Origin: Bacteroidetes bacterium 47-18
GTDB taxonomy: Bacteria > Bacteroidota > Bacteroidia > Chitinophagales > Chitinophagaceae
Length of the DNA stretch: 64,000 nt
Direction: 5' to 3'
Assembly (NCBI GenBank): GCA_001897155.1
Contig: MKSF01000008.1
Span: 60,287 to 124,286 of the forward strand
The notes under the pieces are model-generated. The model had not been told where the DNA came from and ran no database searches. It saw only the letters and a program-made list of their open reading frames with translations. Shown here piece after piece: positions 25,061 to 32,817 of this stretch (positions are counted from its first letter, which is position 1; each line of letters opens with the position of its first letter). The translations under genes and the position numbers were made by a program.

Positions 25061-25067
25061 ATGGCTC

Positions 25068-25853
25068 TTAGCGGAACGCTGTCCATTTATTCTCTAGCCA
25101 GGTCTTGATAAACTCTTCCGTAAAATCGATCCTTACCGGCACCACGGAGGCAAACCCGTTCTTAAGCGCTTCCACATCGGTATCTTCTCCCCTGTCCCTG
25201 TTCACAAACCGGCCTACCATCCAGTAGTAGTTCTTGCCCCGCGGGTCCTGCCTTTCATCAAAATTCTCGGTCCAGTGGGCATCGGCCTGCCGGCATATCT
25301 TCAATCCCCGGAATGCTTCCAGCGTGACCTTGGGTATATTGACATTTAAAAGGAAATGATCCGGCATCGGTTCCCCCAGCACCCTGGACACAAGCTGCTC
25401 CACAACATACCTGGATACGGTAAAGTCCGCATGGTAATTAAAATCCAGGAGGGAGAAGCCGATAGAGGGTATCCCGTCGATCGCTGCTTCCATGGCAGCG
25501 CTCATAGTGCCTGAGTAGATGACATTGATGGAGGCATTGGACCCGTGGTTGATGCCGCTGACGCACAGGTCGGGCTTTTCGCCTTTAAAGATCACGTCTA
25601 TGGCCAGCTTTACACAATCTACGGGCGTGCCGCTGCATTGGTAGGTTTCCACATCCCATTCGTCAAACAGGTCCAGGCGTTCCAGCCGCAGCGGCCTGTT
25701 GATGGAAATGGCATGTCCCATCCCTGACTGGGGGCTGTCGGGAGCCACAACTACGACCCTGCCGTAAGGAAGTACGGCCTGGATCAGGTTTTTGATGCCC
25801 GGCGCATTGATGCCGTCATCATTGGTTACCAGTATCAGTGGTTGTTTCGTCAT
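25068..25853 (-). CDS. surE: 5'/3'-nucleotidase SurE
   Basis: The 261-residue protein is a metal-dependent phosphatase acting on nucleoside monophosphates. It has the SurE N-terminal metal site VTNDDGINAPGI (about 9-20), the SPQSGMGHAIS loop and GTPVDCVKLAI. CVSGINHGSN is the conserved metal asparagine motif, and YSGTMSAAMEAAIDGIPSIGFSL follows. The start codon at 25853 lies inside the upstream lipoprotein gene, whose frame runs 35 bases into surE; no later Met precedes the catalytic motif, so the overlap is real. Confidence 0.94.
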   Translation of the reverse strand: MTKQPLILVTNDDGINAPGIKNLIQAVLPYGRVVVVAPDSPQSGMGHAISINRPLRLERLDLFDEWDVETYQCSGTPVDCVKLAIDVIFKGEKPDLCVSGINHGSNASINVIYSGTMSAAMEAAIDGIPSIGFSLLDFNYHADFTVSRYVVEQLVSRVLGEPMPDHFLLNVNIPKVTLEAFRGLKICRQADAHWTENFDERQDPRGKNYYWMVGRFVNRDRGEDTDVEALKNGFASVVPVRIDFTEEFIKTWLENKWTAFR

Positions 25854-26136
25854 GAGATGTGTCTTTTAACAGGGCGTCCCCGGGGATGATTACCGCCGGT
25901 ATGGACTGGCCTGTCCCTTTAATTGAATCCTGTACGGATTTTAATATGATAGCCTTACGCATTTCATAATCTTCACGTAATTCCTTCCTGATCTCGGGTA
26001 TACGGGCGGCGATGGTACTGTCTACCGTATGCCGGAACTGCTCCGGGGTGTACCTGGCAGGAGCAGCATCCTCTCCGCAGGAAGCGGCCGCCAGCAGCAT
26101 AAAGCTGCCCATGATCAAAATGCAGGTCCCTTTCAT
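25819..26136 (-). CDS. Small putative lipoprotein overlapping surE
   Basis: A 105-residue protein with a hydrophobic N-terminus and a relaxed lipobox (FMLLAAASCGED), so probably a lipoprotein. The body is a charged helix (about 35-70, rich in Arg/Glu/Lys) with no family I recognise. ATG 26136 is preferred to the TTG at 26148. The last 35 bases overlap surE in another frame, implying co-transcription and perhaps coupled translation. Confidence 0.7.
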   Translation of the reverse strand: MKGTCILIMGSFMLLAAASCGEDAAPARYTPEQFRHTVDSTIAARIPEIRKELREDYEMRKAIILKSVQDSIKGTGQSIPAVIIPGDALLKDTSHDETTTDTGNQ

Positions 26137-26176
26137 AAGCAAATGCAAATTTAACGTTTGCCTCCGGCATTTGTTG

Positions 26177-26184
26177 TACTTTTG
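26177..26184 (+). promoter_or_regulatory. Promoter -7 element of the ABC exporter
   Basis: TACTTTTG fits TAnnTTTG, 77 bases before the TTG start at 26262. A TTTG (26157-26160) lies only 16 bases upstream, short of the usual 19-21. Confidence 0.4.
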
Positions 26185-26261
26185 TGCTTTGTTTTCTTAT
26201 GCTTTGCAAAGTTTAAGAATAACTTTATAGTGAGCATCCCGTAAATATAAACCAGAATACG

Positions 26262-28043
26262 TTGTTATCATCCTTAAAGTCTTTAAATAAGTACTTTGTA
26301 AAGTACAAATGGCGACTTACCCTGGGAGTCATCTTTGTGGCCGTATCCAACTTCTTCGCGGTATTGCCCCCGGGCATTATCAGGAAAGTGATGGACCAGG
26401 TGTATGTGCATATCAGCCAGTATAATCTTTTAGCCGACGGTCCGCAGAAGACCATTCTTAAATCCGAAGTCCTGGACCTGGTAATGTATAACGGGTTCCT
26501 GCTGATACTCTTTGCCGTATTACGGGGCGTGTTCATGTTCTTCATGCGGCAGACCATCATCGTCATGTCCCGGCATATTGAATATGACCAGAAGAAGGAG
26601 ATATATACCAAATACCAGGAGCTGAGCACCTCGTTTTTCAAATCGCACCGCGTGGGCGACCTGATGAGCCGGATTTCCGAGGATGTTTCCCGGGTGAGAA
26701 TGTACACAGGACCTGCTATTATGTATGGTATCAACCTGGTGGTCTTAACGCTGCTGTGCCTTGTCAATATGTTCAGGGTGAGTGTATCGCTCAGCATTTA
26801 TGTCCTGCTGCCCCTGCCTTTGCTGGCCATATCTATTTTTTATGTCAATAAGATCATCAACAGGAAATCCGAAAAGATACAGGCGCACCTTTCCAATATC
26901 ACTTCCAGGGCGCAGGAGACGTACGCAGGCATCCGGGTGGTAAAATCTTTCAACCAGGAAGAAGCGATGTACCGTACTTTCAGCGAGGCCACAGAAGAGT
27001 ACAGGAAGAGCAATATCAACCTGGCCCTTACCGATGCCATCTATGGTCCGGCTATGGGCATATTTACGGGTATGAGCATTCTTATAACCGTGCTTATAGG
27101 TGGTTACCAGGCTATTAACGGCTATATCACGGTAGGCAATATAGCGGAGTTTGTGATCTACATTTCGATGCTTACCTTCCCTATCATGGCGATCGGCTTT
27201 ACCGCCAATATGATCACGCGTGCCGCGGTGTCCCAGCGGAGGATCAATGAATTCCTGGATGCCCCGGTAGATATCCGGAACGCGCCCGATGCGCTGCATC
27301 ATAACCTTATAGGTAAAGTGGAATTCCGGAATGTTACATTTGTATATCCCCATACCGGCATCAGGGCGCTGGAGCAATTCAACCTGGTGATCGAAAAAGG
27401 GGAAAAGGTGGCTGTCATGGGTAAGACCGGTTCGGGAAAGAGCACGCTGGTCCACCTGCTGCTAAGGATGTATGATGTGACGGAAGGGGAGATACTCATT
27501 GACGGCACCAATATCAAAGAGCTGGACCTGGGCTCCCTGAGAAAACAGGTCAGCTATGTACCGCAGGATGTTTTCCTGTTCTCGGATACCATTGCGTCCA
27601 ACATTGCCATGGGAGATACCTTTGATATGGAACGTATACAGGAGGCTGCCCGGCTGGCCGATGTCCACAAGGATATCGTTGGCCTGGTAAGCGGTTATGA
27701 TACCATAACCGGGGAGCGGGGCGTTATGCTTTCCGGCGGCCAGAAGCAAAGGATATCAATCGCACGGGCATTGTATAAAAAGCCCGCTATGCTTATTATG
27801 GATGACAGCCTTTCCGCGGTGGACAGCAAAACCGAGAATACCATCCAGCAGAATCTGAGCGCTATTCTTAAAGATAAGACCACGATCATTATCTCACACA
27901 GGATATTCAGGCACTGGAACTTTGATAAGATCATCATAATGGAGGACGGCAGGATCGTGGAGCAGGGCTCTCACGAAACGCTGATGAAGTTGGACGGGCA
28001 TTATGCCGCGTTATACCAGTACCAGACCGAGGATGATGAATAA
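26262..28043 (+). CDS. MsbA-like ABC exporter (fused permease-ATPase)
   Basis: A 593-residue half-transporter: six transmembrane helices (about 18-300), then an ABC ATPase with Walker A GKTGSGKST, signature LSGGQKQR and Walker B LLIMDDSLSAVD (written AMLIMDDSLSAVD), with H-loop IISHRI. It would act as a dimer exporting lipid or drug-like substrates. No ATG is available in frame: upstream codons run back to TAA 26220-26222 without one, and the first plausible initiator is TTG 26262. The substrate is unknown; a lipid flippase is only the family default. Confidence 0.88.
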   Translation: MLSSLKSLNKYFVKYKWRLTLGVIFVAVSNFFAVLPPGIIRKVMDQVYVHISQYNLLADGPQKTILKSEVLDLVMYNGFLLILFAVLRGVFMFFMRQTIIVMSRHIEYDQKKEIYTKYQELSTSFFKSHRVGDLMSRISEDVSRVRMYTGPAIMYGINLVVLTLLCLVNMFRVSVSLSIYVLLPLPLLAISIFYVNKIINRKSEKIQAHLSNITSRAQETYAGIRVVKSFNQEEAMYRTFSEATEEYRKSNINLALTDAIYGPAMGIFTGMSILITVLIGGYQAINGYITVGNIAEFVIYISMLTFPIMAIGFTANMITRAAVSQRRINEFLDAPVDIRNAPDALHHNLIGKVEFRNVTFVYPHTGIRALEQFNLVIEKGEKVAVMGKTGSGKSTLVHLLLRMYDVTEGEILIDGTNIKELDLGSLRKQVSYVPQDVFLFSDTIASNIAMGDTFDMERIQEAARLADVHKDIVGLVSGYDTITGERGVMLSGGQKQRISIARALYKKPAMLIMDDSLSAVDSKTENTIQQNLSAILKDKTTIIISHRIFRHWNFDKIIIMEDGRIVEQGSHETLMKLDGHYAALYQYQTEDDE

Positions 28044-28064
28044 CATAAGGGCAATATGCCTGAT

Positions 28065-28109
28065 AACTTGAAGCGGGCGCTACCTGTCAGGTAGCGCCCG
28101 CTTCAAGTT
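28065..28109. terminator. Perfect 22-base-arm palindrome between convergent genes
   Basis: The arms 28065-28086 and 28088-28109 are fully complementary around a single T, starting AACTTGAAGCGGGCGCTACC. It separates the exporter gene (+) from pdxA (-). No long T run follows on either side, so it is either a bidirectional terminator or an mRNA 3'-end stabiliser. Confidence 0.75.
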
Positions 28110-28113
28110 AGGA

Positions 28114-29172
28114 TCATTCTTTACTTAATTTTTGTCGCTTCAGGGGGTTGGCAGTAGCCTCATCATAGGCCCTTTGCCTCTTGGAAATGTCTATGGCTTC
28201 AAAGACCGCATTGCGGAACGATTGCTCATCGGCAATATTTTTGCCTGCAATGTCAAAGGCGGTGCCGTGGTCGGGAGAGGTCCTGACAGAAGGCAGCCCA
28301 CAGGTGAAGTTTACGCCGTCCTCAGTGCCCAGTGATTTCAGCGGTATAAGGCCCTGGTCGTGATACATGGCCAGTACGGCATCAAACTGTGTATGGTGAC
28401 CGTGGGCAAAGAAGCCGTCCGCGCTGTAAGGACCGAACAGCAGCCATCCTTTTTCTTTCTTCAGCTTGTCCAGGGTGGGCTTGATGATCTCTTTTTCCTC
28501 CTGGCCGATCAGTCCACCGTCGCCGGCGTGGGGGTTGAGTCCCAGCACCGCGATCTTAGGCTTGTCTATGCCGAAATCCCGCACCAGTGAACGATGTACC
28601 ACGGCGAGCTTCCTGGTAATATTTTCCCCGGTAACCGCGGCGGCGGCCTGGGCTATGGGTATATGTTCGGAAAGCAGTGCCACGCGGAAATTATTGCTGT
28701 ACAGCATCATAGCTACTTCTTTCACGCCAAAGAATTCCTTCAGGAAAGGAGTGTGCCCGGTATGCTTGAAATCAGGTCCCTGCACATTCGTCTTATGGAT
28801 GGGAGCTGTTACCAGCCCCTGTATGTGCCCGTCCTTCAGTGCCTGGGCGGCATTCACCAGGCTGGCCACAGCGAGTCTGCCGGCATCATCCGTAAGAACG
28901 CCCGGCTGAATGCTGATCTCGTCCTGCCAGATAGTGCATACATTGACCTGCTTAGGGTTGAGCTGGGTAAGATCCTGGGCGGTATTAAAGCTGAATCCCT
29001 GGATATCCAGGCTCTTTTTATAAAAATTGATGATTTTAGGATTGGCAAAGATGACGGGTGTGCACATATCCAGGATCCTCGGATCGGCAAAGGTCTTGAT
29101 GATCACTTCCGGACCTATGCCATTCACATCGCCTATGCTGACGCCGATAATGGGTTTGCTGTTGGGTTGCAT
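28114..29172 (-). CDS. pdxA: 4-hydroxythreonine-4-phosphate dehydrogenase PdxA
   Basis: The 352 residues match PdxA, which oxidises 4-hydroxythreonine 4-phosphate in pyridoxal phosphate synthesis. Visible motifs are GVSIGDVNGIGPEVI at the N-terminus, APIHKTNVQGPDFKHTGHTPFL with metal and substrate histidines, and LGLNPHAGDGGLIGQEE. MYHDQGLIPLKSLG is the third metal site. It is a single gene here. The MocR-like regulator at 12.2-13.3 kb is of a class that often senses PLP, but nothing links the two. Confidence 0.94.
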   Translation of the reverse strand: MQPNSKPIIGVSIGDVNGIGPEVIIKTFADPRILDMCTPVIFANPKIINFYKKSLDIQGFSFNTAQDLTQLNPKQVNVCTIWQDEISIQPGVLTDDAGRLAVASLVNAAQALKDGHIQGLVTAPIHKTNVQGPDFKHTGHTPFLKEFFGVKEVAMMLYSNNFRVALLSEHIPIAQAAAAVTGENITRKLAVVHRSLVRDFGIDKPKIAVLGLNPHAGDGGLIGQEEKEIIKPTLDKLKKEKGWLLFGPYSADGFFAHGHHTQFDAVLAMYHDQGLIPLKSLGTEDGVNFTCGLPSVRTSPDHGTAFDIAGKNIADEQSFRNAVFEAIDISKRQRAYDEATANPLKRQKLSKE

Positions 29173-29377
29173 TATATATTGTTCTCTGATGTTATTGATA
29201 ATAATATTGAATTAACCTTGCAAGTTAGGCATTTTTACGGTATATATGGGATATCCTTCGTTATTGACGCCTGTGATGGAACCGGACCGATCCGGCGGTA
29301 ATCGTATTATTATATCTTTTGATAGGGGAAAGATGCGAGGTTTATGATAATTTTGTTGTTGAATCAGGAGCTACACA

Positions 29378-29860
29378 ATGAATATAAGAAAAGCCCGTCC
29401 CCAGGAGATGGACAGCATTATGGATATCATCGCGCATGCCCGTAGCATCATGAGAGCGAACGGTAATGCCAGCCAATGGATTAACGGGTATCCCTCCAGG
29501 GAGCTGATGCTGGAATGCCTGGATAAAGGAGAATTATTTGTCTGTATATCGGGCCGGGAGCCGGCGGGCGTTTTTTGCTTCGCTGTTGCAGAGGATCCTA
29601 ATTATAATAAGATAGAAGGCGCCTGGCTGAATGAAGCGCCTTACGGCGTCATACACCGGCTGGCAACCAACGGACAGATAAGAGGCGTCGCAGCCGCTGT
29701 GCTGGACTGGTGCTTTGAGCAGCATCCCAACATCCGGGTAGATACCCACCGGGATAATACGATCATGCAGCATATCTTTGAAAAGATGGGCTATAGCTAT
29801 TGCGGGATCATCTATGTAAGTGACGGTACCCCGCGCCTGGCTTACCAGAAGGTGCCCTGA
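29378..29860 (+). CDS. GNAT-family N-acetyltransferase
   Basis: This 160-residue protein follows the GNAT pattern. It starts MNIRKARPQEMDSIMDII, has AWLNEAPYGVIHRLATNGQIRGVAAAVLDWCFEQ where the acetyl-CoA loop should be, then IRVDTHRDNTIMQHIFEKMGYSYCGIIYV. The R.x.GxG/A loop is the weak form RGVAA. The substrate is unknown. It converges on the metallo-hydrolase gene four bases away, and a GAATCAGGAG stretch provides a possible ribosome site before ATG 29378. Confidence 0.82.
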   Translation: MNIRKARPQEMDSIMDIIAHARSIMRANGNASQWINGYPSRELMLECLDKGELFVCISGREPAGVFCFAVAEDPNYNKIEGAWLNEAPYGVIHRLATNGQIRGVAAAVLDWCFEQHPNIRVDTHRDNTIMQHIFEKMGYSYCGIIYVSDGTPRLAYQKVP

Positions 29861-29864
29861 TCGC

Positions 29865-30980
29865 TTACTCCGCTTCTTCCCACCACCTGCTGAAGGTCTG
29901 GGTACTGTCATCCAGCTTTAAGACTTCTCCTATCCGGGGAGTGAGTATCCTCGTTTCCGTATTTTGTAATTTGATGATCTCCGTAAGAGGCTCTTTCCAG
30001 GAATGCAGGGCCAGCGCGAATTTGCCGGAGTGTACCGGCAGTATGTTCCTTGCATTGATATCCTTTATAACAGCCGGCATTTCGGAGGGCAGGGTATGGA
30101 TGTATCTCCATGCTTCATTGTACTGGCCGTTCTCAAGGATCGCCAGGTCAAAGGGGCCGTATTGTGTGCCTATGGCTTTGAAATGCGTATCGTAGCCGCT
30201 GTCTCCTCCGACGAATATCCTGGTGTCGCCGCTTTGCAGCACATAGGAGCAGAACAGGGTGGTATTCCGTTTAAAGGTACGGCCTGAAAAATGACGTGCC
30301 GGCGTAGCGGTGATCCTGACACCATCGGTAAACTCAGTGCTTTCGTACCAGTCCAGCTCCGTAATGCCGGCCGCGGGGTACCCCCAGTATTCCAGGTGCT
30401 CACCTACGCCCAGGCCGCAGATGACCTGCTGCACCTTACCTTTCAGCTCCCTGATGGTGGGATAATCCAGGTGGTCAAAATGATCGTGGGTGATAATAAG
30501 ATAGTCAATAGCGGGAAGATCATCGGCGGTGTACAGGGAGGTGCCTTTATATGCCTTATTGGACCCGGGAACAGGGGAGGCATTGTCGCTGAGAACAGGA
30601 TCGACGAGAAAGGTTTTGCCGTTCAGTATGAAAAGATAGGAAGAATGGCCGAACCAGATGAGTAAATTGGAGTCCCTTGATAAATTTTTAAGATCGGTCT
30701 TGATGACAGGTATGTCATTTTTCGGTTTGATATGCTCCGGCTTCCGGAACAGGAAGTTGATCAATACGCCGAATATATTATATCCTTTTTCCAGTTGCGG
30801 TGTGGGAGACAGGTTCTGGAACTGCCCGTCCTTATAGTGAGGTGATCTCAAGATTTTTTGCAGCCTGTCTCCCGAAGGATGTTTGCCGAATTCCGGCCTG
30901 TTCATAAAATAAAGACCAAAAAGGAAAAGGGCCAGCAACAGCATTATAATAGTGTACAACATTCGTTTTAATATTTTCAT
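29865..30980 (-). CDS. Membrane-anchored metallo-beta-lactamase-fold hydrolase (NAPE-PLD/UlaG type)
   Basis: A 371-residue protein with one N-terminal transmembrane segment (about 7-26) and a metallo-beta-lactamase fold. The metal motif is YLIITHDHFDHLDYPT; further ligands lie in TPARHFSGRTF, FVGGDSGYDTHF and the C-terminal LPVHSGKFALA. The layout is that of the NAPE-hydrolysing phospholipase D-like or UlaG-like group. It would act at the inner membrane; the substrate is unknown. No neighbour suggests a pathway. Confidence 0.86.
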   Translation of the reverse strand: MKILKRMLYTIIMLLLALFLFGLYFMNRPEFGKHPSGDRLQKILRSPHYKDGQFQNLSPTPQLEKGYNIFGVLINFLFRKPEHIKPKNDIPVIKTDLKNLSRDSNLLIWFGHSSYLFILNGKTFLVDPVLSDNASPVPGSNKAYKGTSLYTADDLPAIDYLIITHDHFDHLDYPTIRELKGKVQQVICGLGVGEHLEYWGYPAAGITELDWYESTEFTDGVRITATPARHFSGRTFKRNTTLFCSYVLQSGDTRIFVGGDSGYDTHFKAIGTQYGPFDLAILENGQYNEAWRYIHTLPSEMPAVIKDINARNILPVHSGKFALALHSWKEPLTEIIKLQNTETRILTPRIGEVLKLDDSTQTFSRWWEEAE

Positions 30981-31086
30981 ATAGAAACAAAGCTATGCAG
31001 AATTACAATGCCTGCAGCGATCTTATAACGGGATTTGCATCAACCGCATGTTAATCATCCCTTGTTGACGGGGTAGCGGCTATGCC

Positions 31087-32019
31087 TCAGGGATTATCAA
31101 AAAGCCGGCTGTTGATGGCCTGTAATGAGGCTGCCACATCCCGCATCTGCTGCAGCTCCGCCTCGTTCAGGTCGATCTCCTTGATGCTGTCTATGCCGTT
31201 TTTGCTGATAAGGCTCGGAACGCCTATACACACATCCTGCAGCCCGTATTCTCCCTCCAGGTAAACGCTGCTGGGTATAATGACATGATGATTGCATAAG
31301 ATGGATTGTACCACGTGGGCCACTGCTGCGCCCGGGCCATACCAGGCTGAAGTGCCCAGCAACTGTGTCAGCGTAGCGCCGCCTACTTTGGTTTTTTGCA
31401 CGATATCTTCCATTTCCTGTTCTGACAGGTAGCACGATACGGGAACTCCGTTATAGGTGGCCCACCGTATCAGCGGTATCATACCCGTATCGCTGTGCGC
31501 TCCTACTACAAGCGCGCTGATATCAGAAGGGCTTTTCTGGAGCGCCTGGCTTAAATAATATTTGAAACGGGCGCTGTCCAGGGCGCCGCCCATACCGAAT
31601 ATCTTATTCCGTGGTATTCCCAAGGTCTTATAGGCCAGGTAGGTCATGGTATCCAGCGGGTTGCTGACAATGATAAAGAAAGCGTCCGGAGAGTGACTGA
31701 GCGCTTTAAGCACCACTTCCTTTACGATGCCGGCATTGGTGGCGATCAGCTCTTCCCTGGTCATACCCGGCTTCCTGGCTATGCCGCTGGTAATGACCAC
31801 CACATCGCTGCCGGCAGTGGCCGGGTAATCGTTGGTAACACCTTTTATCGTAGTGTAGAAGTGATTGTAAACGGCTGTCTGGTTCAGGTCCATGGCCTTT
31901 CCTTCCGCGAAATTTTCCTTGATGTCCAGCAATATCAGCTCGGACAGGAAATTGCGCTGCGCCAGGTAATCCGCACAGCTGGCGCCGACATTGCCCGCAC
32001 CTATAACAGTTACTTTCAT
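31087..32019 (-). CDS. mdh: Malate dehydrogenase (LDH/MDH superfamily)
   Basis: A 310-residue NAD-dependent dehydrogenase. The Rossmann motif VTVIGAGNVGASCA lies at the N-terminus. The MDH-type substrate loop reads IARKPGMTREELIATNAGIV, with the paired arginines that favour malate over lactate. NPLDTMTYLAYK follows, and the catalytic histidine is in VVGAHSDTGMIPL. ATG 32019 begins exactly at the family start; a longer frame to 32076 adds 19 residues with no homology. It interconverts malate and oxaloacetate in the citric acid cycle. Confidence 0.92.
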   Translation of the reverse strand: MKVTVIGAGNVGASCADYLAQRNFLSELILLDIKENFAEGKAMDLNQTAVYNHFYTTIKGVTNDYPATAGSDVVVITSGIARKPGMTREELIATNAGIVKEVVLKALSHSPDAFFIIVSNPLDTMTYLAYKTLGIPRNKIFGMGGALDSARFKYYLSQALQKSPSDISALVVGAHSDTGMIPLIRWATYNGVPVSCYLSEQEMEDIVQKTKVGGATLTQLLGTSAWYGPGAAVAHVVQSILCNHHVIIPSSVYLEGEYGLQDVCIGVPSLISKNGIDSIKEIDLNEAELQQMRDVAASLQAINSRLFDNP

Positions 32020-32102
32020 AACAACCTGGAATTTGATTAGAAGGTACAATTTCGGAAAAATGCACGAACTAAACAATAATGATGCATGTTACCCGGGCAG
32101 GC

Positions 32103-32654
32103 TTATAGCTTTATGCCTGCCTGCAATGAAAACTTGAACCCTACGCCGGTCTTTAAGCCCTTATCAAAGGTCAACACCGGCATAGGCGGCACCGCATTGG
32201 CACCCAGGAAAAAGCGCTTGCTTATATGCCAATAGAAATTATTATTCATGCCTATGGAAATACCATAGAATATATCCTGTCGGTAAGGGTACCTCTCCGT
32301 ATAGGTATCCTGGAATCTCCCCACTCCGGAATGTACTCCTACAGCATATTCAAACCTGTTTTTCTGTACCACCGTTGCATTGAATGCCGCGGTCACCAGG
32401 TAATATTTATGCTCATTCCAGCCAGGAATATATAGCTGTTGGCCATAATAGAATCCTAATTGAATGCTCCTGTTATGTGCTGTGCCGAAATACCTGGTAT
32501 ATTCTACGCCTTTGTGGAAGGTCCTGTAAAAAAATCCGATAGGTATTACCGAAAGATAATTGTTATAATGGACACGTTGCGCATAGAGCGTTATTCCATT
32601 GCTCGATAAAAGCAACAATACCAGGTAGGCTTTAAGGAGTATCCTGTAATACAT
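32103..32654 (-). CDS. Secreted hypothetical protein, probable small outer membrane barrel
   Basis: The 183-residue protein has a signal peptide (to about LYAQ, residue 25), then alternating aromatic and small residues in short strands (YYLVTAAFNATVV, DIFYGISIGMNNNFYW) and the end GVGFKFSLQAGIKL, all suggestive of an 8-strand barrel. I do not recognise a named family. It lies 83 bases upstream of mdh on the same strand. The gap 32655-32817 holds nothing I can support. Confidence 0.65.
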   Translation of the reverse strand: MYYRILLKAYLVLLLLSSNGITLYAQRVHYNNYLSVIPIGFFYRTFHKGVEYTRYFGTAHNRSIQLGFYYGQQLYIPGWNEHKYYLVTAAFNATVVQKNRFEYAVGVHSGVGRFQDTYTERYPYRQDIFYGISIGMNNNFYWHISKRFFLGANAVPPMPVLTFDKGLKTGVGFKFSLQAGIKL

Positions 32655-32817
32655 ATGCAGTAGCTTTAAGTTGAAAATAAACTCACCTCGGTGGTTAAAA
32701 TATATTATGAAAGTCTTTGGATCAAAGACGTACTACCCGCCACTGATCTTGGGTAGTCTGCAGAATAAATTGCATGGGAGATGTTCTGATACCCGATTTT
32801 TACCGGTATATTATGTA

